From assembly GCF_900107205.1 (NCBI RefSeq), contig NZ_FNPC01000003.1:310001-374000 (forward strand): 64,000 nt of DNA, read 5' to 3'. Each line of letters opens with the position of its first letter. Within the stretch, counting starts at the first letter, position 1. Below, piece by piece: positions 1-8,954 of this stretch. Made by a program: the position numbers and the translations under genes. The notes below the pieces were generated by a model. The model did not search any database and was not told the origin of the DNA. It worked only from the letters and a program-made list of their open reading frames with translations. The stretch comes from Halopenitus persicus. Lineage in GTDB: Archaea > Halobacteriota > Halobacteria > Halobacteriales > Haloferacaceae.

Positions 1-2328
1 CTCGATCGCGGCGAGGGCGGCTTCCCGACAGACGGACGCGAGCTCGGCGCCCGAGAGGCCGGCGGTCTCCGCGGCGATCGCGTCGAGGTCGACGTCGTCG
101 GCGAGCGGCTGGTCCGCCGTGTGGACCTCGAGGATCGCGACGCGGGCCTCGCGGTCCGGGTTGGGGACCTCGACGTGGGTCTCCAGCCGGCCCGGCCGCA
201 ACAGCGCGGGGTCGAGGGCGTTCCGTCGGTTCGTGGCCGCGATCACCACGAGCGAGGGGTTCTCGGCGGCGCGGTCGAGCTCGGTGAGCAGCTGGGAGAC
301 GACGCGTTCGCCGACCGCGGATCCACCGGACGCGCTGCCGCCCGCGCCGCCCGTCCCCGAGCCGGAACCGCCACCCGAGCTCGCGCTGCTTCCGCCGCCC
401 CCGCCGCCGCGGGCCGTCGCGACCGCGTCGATCTCGTCGAAGAAGACGATCGTCGGCGCGGTCTGGCGGGCGCGCTCGAACACCTCGCGGACGGCCTTCT
501 CGGACTCGCCGACGTACCGGTCGAGCAGCTCGGGGCCGGCGACCTGGATGAAGTTGACGCCGCTCTCGCCCGCGATCGCCCGCGCGAGCAGCGTCTTGCC
601 GGTGCCCGGCGGCCCGTGCAGCAGGATCCCGGTTGGCGGATCGGCCGCGGCGGCCTCGAAGAGGGGGCCGTACGCGAGCGGCCAGGTGACGGCCTTCTCG
701 AGGGACTGTTTGGCCGACTCGAGCCCGCCGACGTCCGCGAACGTGGTCTCGGGCGTCTCCGCGACGTACTCGCGCATCGCGCTCGGCTCGACGGCGGTCA
801 GGGCGTCCTCGAAATCGGACCGCGTCACCGTCACCGCCGTGAGCGGATCGCCGGCCTCGCGTGCGCGTCGCAGCGCCGTCATCGCCGCCTCCTGGGTGAG
901 GCTCTCGAGGTCGGCGCCGACGAAACCGTGGGTGCGGGCGGCGATCGCCTCGAGGTCGACGTCGTCGGCGAGCGGGGTCCGCCGGGTGTGGACCTCGAGG
1001 ATCTGTCGCCGGCCGGCCTCGCCGGGAACCCCGATCTCGATCTCCCGGTCGAACCGGCCGCCGCGACGCAGGGCCGGATCGAGCGCGTCGACGCGGTTCG
1101 TCGCGCCGATCACGATCACGTCCCCGCGGGCGTCGAGCCCGTCCATCAGCGAGAGGAGCTGGCCGACGACCCGGTTCTCGAGGTCGCCGCCGTCGTCGCG
1201 CTCGCCGGCGATCGAGTCGATCTCGTCGAAGAAGACGATCGCCGGGGCGTTCTCCCGTGCCCGATCGAACACCTCCCGGAGCCGCTTCTCGCTTTCCCCC
1301 TTGTACTTCGAGGTGATCTCCGGGCCGTCGACCGTGATGAACGTCGCGTCGACCTCGTTGGCGACCGCCCGGGCGATGAGCGTCTTGCCGGTTCCCGGCG
1401 GCCCGTACAGCAGGACGCCCTTCGGCGGATCGACGCCGAGCCGGGTGAAGAGCTCCGGCGAGGAGAGCGGAAGCTCGATCAGCTCCCGCACCAGGTCGAG
1501 CTCCTCGTCGAGCCCGCCGATGTCCTCGTAGGTCGCGCCCGTTCGGGGGGCCGCGGCTTCCTCCCGGCCGGGTTCGATGCCGTCGTCGCTCCCGATCGAC
1601 GTGTTCCCGGTTCGGCTCCGGCTTTCCCCGCTTCGGGACGAGCCCGACGTTCCCACTCCGTCGCCGGACGAGCCCGACGTTCCCGTTCCGGAGCCGGCCG
1701 ACCCCCGCGGGTTCGAACCGGAGCTGGGCGTCTCCGACGTCGGTCCGGACGCGTTCGAGCCGTCGGCGGGGACGTCACCGTCAGGACTGCCGGCGGGTAC
1801 GTCGGCGGTCGAGTCGGCGGACCGGGGGGAGACGACCGAGACGTCGGTTCGGTCGGTGAGTCGCACCGTTCCCTTGGGGTCGGTCGCGGCCACGGTGAAT
1901 CGGAGCCCGCCGAGCCGCTCGATGTGGACCGACTCCCCGGCCGTCAGGGGGCGGTCCCGAAGGTCGCGGGCGATCGACCGCTCGATCGTCTCCCGGTCGA
2001 CGTCGACGTCCGCGAGGCTGGCGGGGGCCTCGACGGTCACGGCGGTGGCGTCGGCGATCTCGACCGGCGAAACGCGGACCGCGTCGCCGACCGTGACGTC
2101 GGCGTTGGCGCGGGTGTCGGCGTCGATGCGGATCGCGCCGTCGGGCACGTCGTGGCCGCCCGGCCACACCTTCGCGACCGTCGTTCGATCGCCCTCGATC
2201 CGGACCGTGTCGCCGCTGAGGACGCCGAGACGCGTGCGGGTCGACTCGGAGAGTCTGGCTATTCCGCGCCCCGCGTCGCGCTTCTCCGCGGCGCGGACGG
2301 TCAGCTCGACGTCCGCGGTGTCGTTCAT
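1..2328 (-). CDS. cdc48: CDC48/VAT-type AAA ATPase (C-terminus off the left edge)
   Basis: Double-ring unfoldase that extracts and unfolds proteins, typically feeding the archaeal proteasome. The 776 visible residues show an N-terminal double-psi-barrel plus CDC48_2-type region (about 1-155), a Gly/Ser/Pro-rich linker (about 165-275), then two AAA modules. D1 has Walker A GPPGTGKT near 309 and Walker B FFDEID near 366. D2 has a second GPPGTGKT near 572 and FFDEID near 628, followed by its sensor and arginine-finger region. The ATG at 2326-2328 gives the canonical CDC48-N start ([11 protein letters not shown]). The frame stays open to base 1, so the end lies outside the window. Odd: a Gly/Ser insert of roughly 29 residues (about 637-665) just after the D2 Walker B, and an unusually long linker before D1. 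Family assignment is firm; which CDC48 paralogue it is cannot be told. Confidence 0.96.
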   Translation of the reverse strand, partial: MNDTADVELTVRAAEKRDAGRGIARLSESTRTRLGVLSGDTVRIEGDRTTVAKVWPGGHDVPDGAIRIDADTRANADVTVGDAVRVSPVEIADATAVTVEAPASLADVDVDRETIERSIARDLRDRPLTAGESVHIERLGGLRFTVAATDPKGTVRLTDRTDVSVVSPRSADSTADVPAGSPDGDVPADGSNASGPTSETPSSGSNPRGSAGSGTGTSGSSGDGVGTSGSSRSGESRSRTGNTSIGSDDGIEPGREEAAAPRTGATYEDIGGLDEELDLVRELIELPLSSPELFTRLGVDPPKGVLLYGPPGTGKTLIARAVANEVDATFITVDGPEITSKYKGESEKRLREVFDRARENAPAIVFFDEIDSIAGERDDGGDLENRVVGQLLSLMDGLDARGDVIVIGATNRVDALDPALRRGGRFDREIEIGVPGEAGRRQILEVHTRRTPLADDVDLEAIAARTHGFVGADLESLTQEAAMTALRRAREAGDPLTAVTVTRSDFEDALTAVEPSAMREYVAETPETTFADVGGLESAKQSLEKAVTWPLAYGPLFEAAAADPPTGILLHGPPGTGKTLLARAIAGESGVNFIQVAGPELLDRYVGESEKAVREVFERARQTAPTIVFFDEIDAVATARGGGGGGSSASSGGGSGSGTGGAGGSASGGSAVGERVVSQLLTELDRAAENPSLVVIAATNRRNALDPALLRPGRLETHVEVPNPDREARVAILEVHTADQPLADDVDLDAIAAETAGLSGAELASVCREAALAAIE

Positions 2329-2440
2329 ACCTCCCGTTTCGTCCGGGGCGCCTTGAGGATTGCTCGAACGCGGACGGAACGCTCCGGAACGTGACGGCCG
2401 GCGGCAGCGATGCTCCCGGGAACGAGATGGCTGCGGACAG

Positions 2441-2557
2441 GTGAAGTGGCTGCCGGCGGGTAAACGTGGCTGCGGGCAGGTGAAGTGACTGCCGGCGGGT
2501 AAACGTGGCTGCGGGCAGGTGAAGTGACTGCGGGCAGATGAACGTGGCTGCGGGCAG
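2441..2557. repeat. 39-bp tandem repeat, three units
   Basis: Three consecutive 39-base units start at 2441, 2480 and 2519, each opening with gtgaagtg and closing with cgtggctgcgggcag. Units 1 and 2 differ at one base; unit 3 has diverged in the middle. A partial copy of the unit end lies just before 2441. The array sits in the spacer upstream of the CDC48 start (2328) and downstream of the UPF0058 stop (2615). No spacers separate the units, so it is not a CRISPR. Confidence 0.9.
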
Positions 2558-2614
2558 GTAGGGAGACGAGCGCGACCGTGAGGTGACGCTACGGAGGCGT
2601 TCCCGTTCGTCGGA

Positions 2615-2893
2615 TCAGATCTTGCTTTCGGCGTCCTCGGCGAGCTCCTCCATCCGCTTGCCGACGCGGCCCGCCGCCGAGAACTCGTCCTCGCTCATCG
2701 CCGTCGCGAGCGCGTTGCCGAGCACGAACACCGCGTGTTTGTGCTCGCTTTTGGACTTGTGGACGTGTGAGGGGTCGATGTCGAGTTCCTCGTAGGGGTC
2801 GAAAAGCTCCGACCGGACGTCCTCCCGTTCCCGGAAGTGTTCCATGATCGTCACCATCTGTTCGTGAAGTTCGAGGAGTTCGTCCTTATGCAT
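2615..2893 (-). CDS. UPF0058 family protein (paralogue 1)
   Basis: A 92-residue protein of the archaeal UPF0058 family, whose function is unknown. The N-terminal helix [13 protein letters not shown] and the later block [18 protein letters not shown] match the family pattern of His/Lys-rich helices. The start at 2891-2893 was chosen because it gives the family N-terminus and lies 23 bases inside a TATA-like box (2916-2923); longer upstream readings are low-complexity Arg-rich sequence. A second member lies at 46069-46353. It is monocistronic, separated from CDC48 by the 39-bp repeat array. Sure of family, no function proposed. Confidence 0.88.
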   Translation of the reverse strand: MHKDELLELHEQMVTIMEHFREREDVRSELFDPYEELDIDPSHVHKSKSEHKHAVFVLGNALATAMSEDEFSAAGRVGKRMEELAEDAESKI

Positions 2894-2915
2894 ACGTATG
2901 GATACGTTCGATGGC

Positions 2916-2923
2916 CTTTTAAG
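2916..2923 (-). promoter_or_regulatory. TATA-like box of the UPF0058 gene
   Basis: On the minus strand the sequence is CTTAAAAG, 23-30 nt upstream of the ATG ending at 2893. That is the spacing expected for a leaderless haloarchaeal transcript. It is inferred from position only. Confidence 0.55.
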
Positions 2924-3036
2924 CGTTTTTGGCGATCCGTCCCACGGTCGGTTGAGACCGGCAATTCCGGGACGCTCGTCGATCGAACCGTGCCGCAGAG
3001 CGCCCCATCGTCCGCCGCCCGATCGTCGGTTCCCGA

Positions 3037-3252
3037 TCAGAAGACGTACTCGTCCTCGTGGCCCATCATCCCCTCGTCCTCGAAGCCCGGGCCCTCCTCC
3101 TCGTCGGTCGGTCCGCTGGTCTTGTACGCCTTGATGCCGGTCGACAGGAGCTCCTCGATCGCCTCCTCGCGGTTGAGGAACTCGCCCTGCTCGACCATCT
3201 GGGCGATCTGCATTTCCTGGTGTTCCGGGACCGTGATCTCGACTTTCGGCAT
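3037..3252 (-). CDS. Small ribbon-helix-helix-type protein
   Basis: A 71-residue protein beginning MPKVEITVPEHQEMQIAQM, a short beta strand followed by two helices (to about residue 45, ending EELLSTGIKAY), as in CopG/Arc-type ribbon-helix-helix DNA-binding proteins. The C-terminal 25 residues are acidic and disordered (DEEEGPGFEDEGMMGHEDEY), a common haloarchaeal tail. A minus-strand TATA-like GTTTATATA at 3280-3288 precedes the start by 28 nt. It probably acts as a dimeric regulator, but no target or toxin partner adjoins it: the UPF0058 gene lies 143 bp downstream. The fold is a pattern-based inference; the gene itself is firm. Confidence 0.82.
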   Translation of the reverse strand: MPKVEITVPEHQEMQIAQMVEQGEFLNREEAIEELLSTGIKAYKTSGPTDEEEGPGFEDEGMMGHEDEYVF

Positions 3253-3428
3253 TCTCTATCCCGTGGTAATCCGAGGGGATATATAAACCTACTGCCAAAC
3301 TCTCGGAATACGAAAAAATGAATTCCTCGATTCGCGATCTTACGTTTCATATCTAAAAAGTATTATTTAAAATATCGGAATCACCGGCGACCCGACATCC
3401 ATAGGTGGATCCGTCCCCGATCCCCGGT

Positions 3429-4022
3429 ATGGTCGAGGACGTCACGGACCTGTACCGGGAGTTCGGCGAGGACCGGCTTCCGCCGGGCCAGCGGCGGACG
3501 GACCGGTTTCCGGTGCTTTCCAAGAGCGGGACTCCGTCTTATAATCCTGCCGACTGGCGGTTCGAGGTGTACGGCGCGGTCGACACTCGACTCGAGTACG
3601 ATCTCGAGGCGTTCTCGGAGCTGCCCCACGTCAGGCAGCGCCAGGACTTCCACTGCGTGACCGGCTGGAGCCGGTTCGACTGCGAGTTCGCCGGCGTCCC
3701 GTTCACCGAGATCGCGGACCGGGCCGGGATCGGATCGGACGTCGAGCACGTCCTGTTTCACGCGCTCGACGGCTACACGACCGACCTGCCGCTGTCGGCG
3801 TGTCTGCGCGAGGAGGTGCTGTTCGCCGACGAGCTCGACGGCGAGCCGCTCCCCGACGACCACGGCGGCCCGGTTCGCGTGGTGACCCCGCACAAGTACG
3901 CTTATAAGGGCGCGAAGTGGGTGACGGGCGTCGAGTTCCTCACCGAACCCGAGCGCGGCTACTGGGAGAAACGCGGCTACTCGAGGACGGCCGATCCCTG
4001 GAACGAGGAGCGGTATAGTTAG
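3429..4022 (+). CDS. Sulfite-oxidase-like molybdopterin oxidoreductase
   Basis: A 197-residue protein with the oxidoreductase molybdopterin-binding domain (sulfite oxidase/YedY fold). It contains the core RFEVYGAVD, the block DFHCVTGWSRFDCEF with the expected molybdenum-ligating Cys at about residue 76, then HALDGYTTDLPL and VTPHKYAYKGAKWV. It lacks a signal peptide and the dimerisation domain of true sulfite oxidases, so it belongs to the short cytoplasmic oxidoreductase group, whose substrate is unknown. The ATG at 3429 is preferred (MVEDVTDLYREFGEDRLPPG); an in-frame GTG at 3405 would add eight residues. A TATA-like AT run lies near 3362-3372. It is followed 32 bp later by menF. Confidence 0.88.
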   Translation: MVEDVTDLYREFGEDRLPPGQRRTDRFPVLSKSGTPSYNPADWRFEVYGAVDTRLEYDLEAFSELPHVRQRQDFHCVTGWSRFDCEFAGVPFTEIADRAGIGSDVEHVLFHALDGYTTDLPLSACLREEVLFADELDGEPLPDDHGGPVRVVTPHKYAYKGAKWVTGVEFLTEPERGYWEKRGYSRTADPWNEERYS

Positions 4023-4054
4023 GGTCAAGGGCGTCGCCCACCGATCCCGTATCA

Positions 4055-5419
4055 ATGGACCCGTCCGCGCTGGCCGACGCGCCGCGGCTCGTGAGCCGCG
4101 CCCGTCGGGTCGCCGATCCGGAGTTTCACGCCGTCTTCGAGGCGATCGAGACGCCGCGCGTCGTGTGGGGTGCGCCCGGGGAGTCGACGGTCGTCGGCGG
4201 CGGCGCGGCCGCGACCCTGACCGCGAGCGGCCCCGACCGGTTCGCGTCGATCCGCGAGAGCGCCCAGACGCTGTTCGCGTCGGGGGACGTCCACGCCGGG
4301 ACCGAGGCCGCTCGCCCCCGGCTGTTCGGCGGGTTCGCGTTCCACGAGGCGGCCACCGACGGCTCGCCGTGGAAGTCGTTTCCCGAGGCACGGTTCGTCT
4401 TCCCGCGCGTACAGGTCACCGCGGCCGACAACGGGACGTGGGTGACGGTCAACGCGGTCGGCCCCGACGCCGACGCGGCCGACGTCGAACGACGCCTCGA
4501 CGAGGCGGTCGGGACGTTCGGCGGACTCGGGGTCGCCGGACGCGGACACGTCGAACGAGACCCGGATCCGCGACCGGACCGCCCCGGAATCGTCTCCCGT
4601 CGCCGAACCACGACGCGCGAGGAGTGGCGGGCCGGCGTCGAAGCGGCGGTCGACCGGATCCGCGCGGGCGACCTCGAGAAGGTCGTCCTCGCGCAGGCGC
4701 TGGCCGCCGACCTCCGCGCCGACGCGCCCCGCGCCGCGACGGTCGACCGGCTCCGGAACCGGTACCCGAACTGCTACCCGTTCCTCGTCGAGACCGACCC
4801 GGCGGGCGCGGCCTTCGTCGGCGCCACCCCCGAGCGGCTCGTCTCGACGCGGGGTCGGACGGTCGAGACCGACGCGCTGGCCGGCACCACCGGCCGGGGC
4901 GAGACGCCCGCGGAGGACGAGTGGCTCGCCTCCGAGCTGGCCGCCGACCGGAAGAACGCACACGAACACGACCTCGTCGTCGACGCGATCCGCGACCAGC
5001 TCGCGCCGTTCGCGGCCTCCATCACCGCGGGCGAGCGCCGGATCAAGCGGCTGGCGGAGGTCCAACACCTCCACACCCCGATCACGGCCGAGCTCGAGAC
5101 GAACACGCACGTGCTGGAGCTGGTCGAGGCGCTGCACCCGACGCCGGCGGTCGGCGGACTCCCGCCGGCGGCCGCGCTCGAGACCATCCGCGAGACCGAG
5201 CCGTTCGACCGCGGCTGGTACGCCGCACCGGTCGGGTGGATCGACGCGGCGGGCAACGGCACCTTCGCGGTCGGGATCCGGTCGGCCGTCCTCGAGCCGC
5301 GGGCGGCGACGCTGTTCGCCGGCGTCGGGATCGTCGCCGATTCGGACGCCGACGAGGAGTGGGACGAGATACAGCTCAAGTACCGCCCGATCCTGAACGA
5401 GCTCGAGGACGGGGACTGA
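4055..5419 (+). CDS. menF: Isochorismate synthase
   Basis: Converts chorismate to isochorismate, the first step of menaquinone synthesis, in the cytosol. The 454-residue length fits. The chorismate-binding domain spans about 185-450, with EKVVLAQAL, LVETDPAGAAFVGATPERLV, LAGTTGRG, DRKNAHEHDLVVDAIR, VQHLHTPITAEL and the terminal DEEWDEIQLKYRPI. The N-terminal third is the variable domain (GGFAFHE). Haloarchaea use menaquinone, so an isochorismate rather than anthranilate role is expected, and no trpG-like glutaminase adjoins. The other men genes are not in the window. The start ATG at 4055 follows the preceding gene by 32 bp, so co-transcription is possible. Confidence 0.94.
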   Translation: MDPSALADAPRLVSRARRVADPEFHAVFEAIETPRVVWGAPGESTVVGGGAAATLTASGPDRFASIRESAQTLFASGDVHAGTEAARPRLFGGFAFHEAATDGSPWKSFPEARFVFPRVQVTAADNGTWVTVNAVGPDADAADVERRLDEAVGTFGGLGVAGRGHVERDPDPRPDRPGIVSRRRTTTREEWRAGVEAAVDRIRAGDLEKVVLAQALAADLRADAPRAATVDRLRNRYPNCYPFLVETDPAGAAFVGATPERLVSTRGRTVETDALAGTTGRGETPAEDEWLASELAADRKNAHEHDLVVDAIRDQLAPFAASITAGERRIKRLAEVQHLHTPITAELETNTHVLELVEALHPTPAVGGLPPAAALETIRETEPFDRGWYAAPVGWIDAAGNGTFAVGIRSAVLEPRAATLFAGVGIVADSDADEEWDEIQLKYRPILNELEDGD

Positions 5420-5447
5420 GGCCCCGTCACGGAGCCGGAGTCGCCCG

Positions 5448-5490
5448 CCGGCTTACTGATACGGGACGCCGCCTCCGGCTTACTGATACA
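5448..5490. repeat. Short duplication at the end of the PAC2 gene
   Basis: The 14-base string ccggcttactgata occurs twice, about 26 bases apart; the second copy contains the last codons and stop of the PAC2 gene. This looks like a small tandem duplication of the gene's 3' end in the narrow gap before the convergent menF stop. Confidence 0.6.
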
Positions 5491-6220
5491 TCCGCAGCGG
5501 GCGCGCCTCGGTGCTCTCCTCCTCGACGTCCTGCATCCGCATCGCCAGCTGCTCTTTGGCGCGCTGGATCTCGTCGGCACGGTCGACGAGCGCGTCCGTC
5601 GGGATGTCGACGTCCGCGATCGGTGCGAGCCCGTTGGTGATCAATGCCCGCGACGCCTCGGGGTCGGGGAACTGCGGATCGGACTCGACCACGAGCCCGA
5701 CCGCAGTCGTGTCGTTCTCGAGCGCGTGCGAGAGGAGGGCGCCGGTGGGGCCGGTGACCAGCCCCATCTCGGAGGGCACGTCGATGCCGGCGCGCTCGAG
5801 GTGGTCGGCGCCGTCGCCGGTCGCGATCCCGTACAGCGCCGGCGGTTCCGTACCCTTCTCCGCCGGCCGGCCGGAGAGGTACAGCGGCGTGACGTCCTCC
5901 TCGGCGAACCACCCGGAGACGCAGTCGGCGAACTCCGTCGCCGCGGCCGGCGAGACCGGCACGTCGCTCTGCAGGACCAGCAGCCCCCGGTCGGGGTCGG
6001 CGTAGACCCGAACGGGCGTCGTCAGCCGCGAGTCGTCCTCGGGATAGGTCACGACCGGCGGGATCCCGTCGCAGTGGACGTTCGCGTAGTGCACCATGTC
6101 GAACGCCTCCACGATGTGGTCGGCGGCGATCTTTCCGACGAGCCCGACGCCCGGCAGCCCCTCGATCAGAAACGGCGCATCCAGATCGACGTCCTCGGCG
6201 AGTACGTTGATGCGAGCCAT
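5480..6220 (-). CDS. PAC2 family protein (proteasome-assembly-chaperone-like)
   Basis: A 246-residue PAC2-family protein, related to eukaryotic proteasome assembly chaperone 2. The N-terminus carries the family hallmark FLIEGLPGVGLVGKIAADHI, followed by the alpha/beta core with SRLTTPVRVYADPDRGLLVL and LYGIATGDGADHLERAGI. The C-terminal 35 residues are a charged helix (DEIQRAKEQLAMRMQDVEEE) that may form a coiled coil. Archaeal roles in 20S assembly are unproven. The ATG at 6218-6220 lies 25-32 nt from a palindromic CTTATAAG box. Much longer in-frame readings upstream run antisense to the next gene and are rejected. It converges on menF. Confidence 0.93.
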   Translation of the reverse strand: MARINVLAEDVDLDAPFLIEGLPGVGLVGKIAADHIVEAFDMVHYANVHCDGIPPVVTYPEDDSRLTTPVRVYADPDRGLLVLQSDVPVSPAAATEFADCVSGWFAEEDVTPLYLSGRPAEKGTEPPALYGIATGDGADHLERAGIDVPSEMGLVTGPTGALLSHALENDTTAVGLVVESDPQFPDPEASRALITNGLAPIADVDIPTDALVDRADEIQRAKEQLAMRMQDVEEESTEARPLRMYQ

Positions 6221-6244
6221 ACGCGACGGTTCGGCTGCCAGCCA

Positions 6245-6252
6245 CTTATAAG
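6245..6252 (-). promoter_or_regulatory. TATA box of the PAC2 gene
   Basis: CTTATAAG, identical on both strands, is centred about 28 nt upstream of the ATG at 6220. The spacing fits a leaderless transcript. Because it is a perfect palindrome it could in principle also serve the plus strand, but no plus start lies at the right distance. Confidence 0.65.
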
Positions 6253-6373
6253 GACGCGCGGTCGACCGTGGATCGGTCGGCCAGCGGGGCGGGACGTGGC
6301 GGGCGTGGATCGCTCGGTCGAGCCTGCGGCGGGGAGTCGAAATCGACAAACCGACCGGTCGCGAACCCGACGT

Positions 6374-7336
6374 ATGAACCCACTCGAGCGGTACCTTCCG
6401 CTCGTCGACGACGAGGACGCGTTCCTCGCGGCTTGCGACCGGCCGCTGCCCTCGGTCGTCCGCACAAACCCGATCGCGGCCACGCCCGAGCGCGTTCGTC
6501 GGGCGTTCGACGAGGAGGGGATCGACCACGAACCGGTCGACTGGCACGACGGCCTCTTCCGGCTGCCATCGGGGAGCCCGGGAACGAACTGGCCGTACGT
6601 TCACGGCTGGATCCACGGCCAGGAGGAGGTCTCGACGCTGCCCGGGCTCGCCCTCGACGCGCAACCGGGCGATCGCGTGCTCGACGCCTGCGCGGCGCCG
6701 GGCAGCAAGACGACCCAGATCGCGGCCGACATGGACGACCGCGGTACCCTCGTCGCGAACGATAACAACCTCGGCCGGCTCTCGGCGCTGCGGCACAACG
6801 CCGAGCGGCTCGGGGTCACGAACGTCGCCGTCACCAACCAGGACGCGCGAAACCTCTCGTTGCGGCCGTTCCCGTTCGACGCGTTCGACCGGGCGCTCGT
6901 CGACGTCCCCTGCTCGTGTGAGGGCACCTGCCGGAAGAACCCGGACGTCCTCGACGAGTGGACGCTCGACCACGTCGAGGCGATCGCCGGCGTCGGCAAG
7001 GGGATCCTGACCCGCGCCGTCCAGGCCACCCGCCCGGGCGGCGTCGTCGTCTTCTCGACGTGCACCTTCGCCCCGGAGGAGAACGAGGCCGTCCTCCAGC
7101 ACGTCCTCGAGTCGGAGCCGTGCGAGCTGGAGGCGTTCGATCTCCCGCTTCACACCGAACCCGGAATCACCGCGTGGGACGGGGAGACGTTCGACGACGC
7201 GATGCGACGGGCCCACCGAGTCTACCCCCATCACAACGACACGGGCGGGTTCTTCTGTGCGAAGCTCCGCGTGACCGACGACGGGACCGCCGCCGATTCC
7301 GGGTCCGAGAGGATCGGGGAGGTGACCGCCGAATGA
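6374..7336 (+). CDS. RsmB/NOP-family RNA (cytosine-5) methyltransferase
   Basis: A SAM-dependent m5C methyltransferase acting on tRNA or rRNA, 320 residues. The NOP2/Sun signature is complete: SAM-binding DACAAPGSKTTQIA (about 104-117), the motif IV catalytic-cysteine region DVPCSCEGTC (about 177-186) and motif VI STCTFAPEENE (about 227-237), ending with HNDTGGFFCAKL. There is no N-terminal PUA domain here; a PUA-like protein is supplied by the next gene, whose ATG overlaps this stop (ATGA). The two probably form one RNA-modifying unit. The start at 6374 gives MNPLERYLPLV; the upstream extension has no homology signal. Whether the target is tRNA or rRNA is not decidable here. Confidence 0.94.
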   Translation: MNPLERYLPLVDDEDAFLAACDRPLPSVVRTNPIAATPERVRRAFDEEGIDHEPVDWHDGLFRLPSGSPGTNWPYVHGWIHGQEEVSTLPGLALDAQPGDRVLDACAAPGSKTTQIAADMDDRGTLVANDNNLGRLSALRHNAERLGVTNVAVTNQDARNLSLRPFPFDAFDRALVDVPCSCEGTCRKNPDVLDEWTLDHVEAIAGVGKGILTRAVQATRPGGVVVFSTCTFAPEENEAVLQHVLESEPCELEAFDLPLHTEPGITAWDGETFDDAMRRAHRVYPHHNDTGGFFCAKLRVTDDGTAADSGSERIGEVTAE

Positions 7337-7875
7337 GCGAGGCGAACCCGCCGAGCAACGACGGCCAGCGCTTCGACCGGCTCCCCGAGACCGCCGCGGA
7401 TCGGGAGGTTCCCGGCCGGCCGACCCGCGAGGAGGTCCTCGCGTGGTGGGACGAGCGGTTCGGCGTCGACCGGTCGATCCTGGAGCCGTACACCTTCCTC
7501 GAGAAGGGCGCCGGAAAGGTCTGGATCTACCGCGGGGAGGCGACCGACCCGTGCCGGATCGAGGCGCTGGGAATGACGTTCCTGCGGACCCGCCAGGAGC
7601 ACTGGAAGCCGACGACGCGGGCCGTCTCCCGGTTCGGTCGGCACGCGAGCCGGAACGTGATCGAGCTCGAGCCCGCGGAGGCCGCCCGGTTCGTCGCCGG
7701 CGAGGACCAGCCGATCGACCGCTGGGACGGCGACTGGGGCTACCTGATTGCGGCCCACGAGCTGGCCGGCGGCCGGGAGCCGATCGGCGTCGGGCTCTAC
7801 CTCCACGGCGAGCTCCGGTCCCGCGTGCCGAAGGGTAGCCGGACCGACGTCGGGCAGCTGGATCGTGCGGAGTGA
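7333..7875 (+). CDS. PUA-like RNA-binding protein paired with the m5C methyltransferase
   Basis: A 180-residue protein overlapping the methyltransferase stop by four bases (ATGA), so translationally coupled. After a disordered start come WWDERFGVDRSILEPYTF, GAGKVWIYRGE, VSRFGRHASRNVIELEPAEA and a C-terminal barrel ending GVGLYLHGELRSRVPKG, which resembles the Nip7/PUA arrangement found fused to or beside NOP2/Sun enzymes. It has no catalytic residues of its own. The likely job is to present RNA to the upstream methyltransferase. The PUA assignment rests on pattern and context; the gene itself is certain. Confidence 0.85.
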   Translation: MSEANPPSNDGQRFDRLPETAADREVPGRPTREEVLAWWDERFGVDRSILEPYTFLEKGAGKVWIYRGEATDPCRIEALGMTFLRTRQEHWKPTTRAVSRFGRHASRNVIELEPAEAARFVAGEDQPIDRWDGDWGYLIAAHELAGGREPIGVGLYLHGELRSRVPKGSRTDVGQLDRAE

Positions 7876-7938
7876 CTACGGGAAACGGCCGCGGAGAGTA
7901 GCACGGGGTCGAGCGGACGCCCGCGTCGAGGCCGGCGG

Positions 7939-7944
7939 TTTATA
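7939..7944 (+). promoter_or_regulatory. TATA box of the CDF transporter gene
   Basis: TTTATA lies 24-29 nt upstream of the ATG at 7968, the usual leaderless spacing. It marks a new transcription unit after the PUA gene. Confidence 0.65.
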
Positions 7945-7967
7945 GGGGATGCCGACGGAGTGACGGT

Positions 7968-8909
7968 ATGGTCGGCGAGGGGCGACGGTTCAAGCGCGCG
8001 GCCGGGGCGAACGTGCTCGGGAACGCGGTCAAGATCCTCGTTGAGGGGACCGCCGGGGTCGCGTTCGGGAGCGTCGCCCTCGTGGCCGACGCCGCCCACT
8101 CGGTCGCCGACCTCGTCGCCAGCCTCGTGGTGTTCGTCTGGGGCGGGGCCGCCTACGCCGACCCGGACGAAACGCATCCGCACGGCCACCAGCGCATCGA
8201 GCCGCTGACCGCGCTGTTCGTCGGCGCCGTCATCGTCCTGCTCGGCGCGAACCTGCTTCGGGAGTCCGCGCTCGCGCTGATCGAGGGGCCGGCGGTCGTC
8301 TTCGACCCGCTGTTGCTCGGCGCGCTCGCGTTCGCGATGGCGGACATGTATCTCCTGTACTGGTACACCACGCGGGTGAACGACGACCTCGAATCGACCG
8401 CCCTCCACGCGCTCGCGGTCGACTGTCTCAACGACATCTACACCACGATCGCCGCCGTCGCCGGCGTCCTCGGCGTTCTGCTCGGCTACCCCGTTCTCGA
8501 CGCGGTCGCGGGCGGTCTGGTCAGCCTGCTCGTCGTCTATCAGGGGGTCGAGATCGCCCGCGAGAACGTGACCTATCTCGTCGGGGCCGCCCCGCCGGCG
8601 GAGGAGTACGATCGCGTTCGGGAGTCCCTGCGCGACCACCCCGCGGTCCAGGGCGTCCACGACCTCCGGGCCTTCTACGACGGGACCGACGTCGAGGTCG
8701 AGGTCCACGTCGAGGTCGACGGCGAGATGACGCTCCGGGAGGCCCACGACCTCGAGACCGAGCTGATGGACCGACTCAGGTCGCTTCCATCGGTCGGCGA
8801 CGCCCACGTCCACCTGGACCCCTCGGGCGTGGGCGAGTGGAAGGACGCCCCCGACGAGGGGCCGGCAGCGAGGGTGGACCCCACAGCCGAAACTGACGGA
8901 GGCGAGTGA
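7968..8909 (+). CDS. Cation diffusion facilitator (CDF) metal efflux transporter
   Basis: A 313-residue inner-membrane antiporter exporting divalent metals (Zn, Mn, Fe or Co) in exchange for protons. Six membrane segments occupy about 12-215. The first has the family signature SVALVADAAHSVADLVAS, with the His and Asp metal ligands. The loop DETHPHGHQRIEPL is the His-rich CDF motif, and helix 5 has LHALAVDCLND. The C-terminal cytoplasmic domain (about 205-285, VHDLRAFYDGTDVEVEVHV) is the ferredoxin-like dimerisation/metal-sensing module, followed by a short polar tail. A TATA box at 7939-7944 gives it its own promoter. Metal specificity cannot be read safely. Confidence 0.95.
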   Translation: MVGEGRRFKRAAGANVLGNAVKILVEGTAGVAFGSVALVADAAHSVADLVASLVVFVWGGAAYADPDETHPHGHQRIEPLTALFVGAVIVLLGANLLRESALALIEGPAVVFDPLLLGALAFAMADMYLLYWYTTRVNDDLESTALHALAVDCLNDIYTTIAAVAGVLGVLLGYPVLDAVAGGLVSLLVVYQGVEIARENVTYLVGAAPPAEEYDRVRESLRDHPAVQGVHDLRAFYDGTDVEVEVHVEVDGEMTLREAHDLETELMDRLRSLPSVGDAHVHLDPSGVGEWKDAPDEGPAARVDPTAETDGGE

Positions 8910-8954
8910 GCGACCGTCTCCGCAGCGAGCGCGAGGCGCCGTCCAACCGGCGCG

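Noticed and set aside
121-2394. 757-codon plus-strand frame opposite CDC48
   Set aside because: It is Arg/Val/Gly/Asp-rich with no domain, and the minus strand encodes a perfect CDC48; a GC-driven shadow frame.
2441-2557. CRISPR-like 39-bp repeats
   Set aside because: Head-to-tail units with no unique spacers.
3405-3428. GTG start eight codons earlier for the molybdoenzyme
   Set aside because: Possible, but the ATG at 3429 gives the more family-like N-terminus (MVEDVTDLYREFG).
5480-7234. 584-residue extension of the PAC2 protein
   Set aside because: The extra N-terminal part is antisense to the NOP2/Sun methyltransferase; the TATA box supports the start at 6220.
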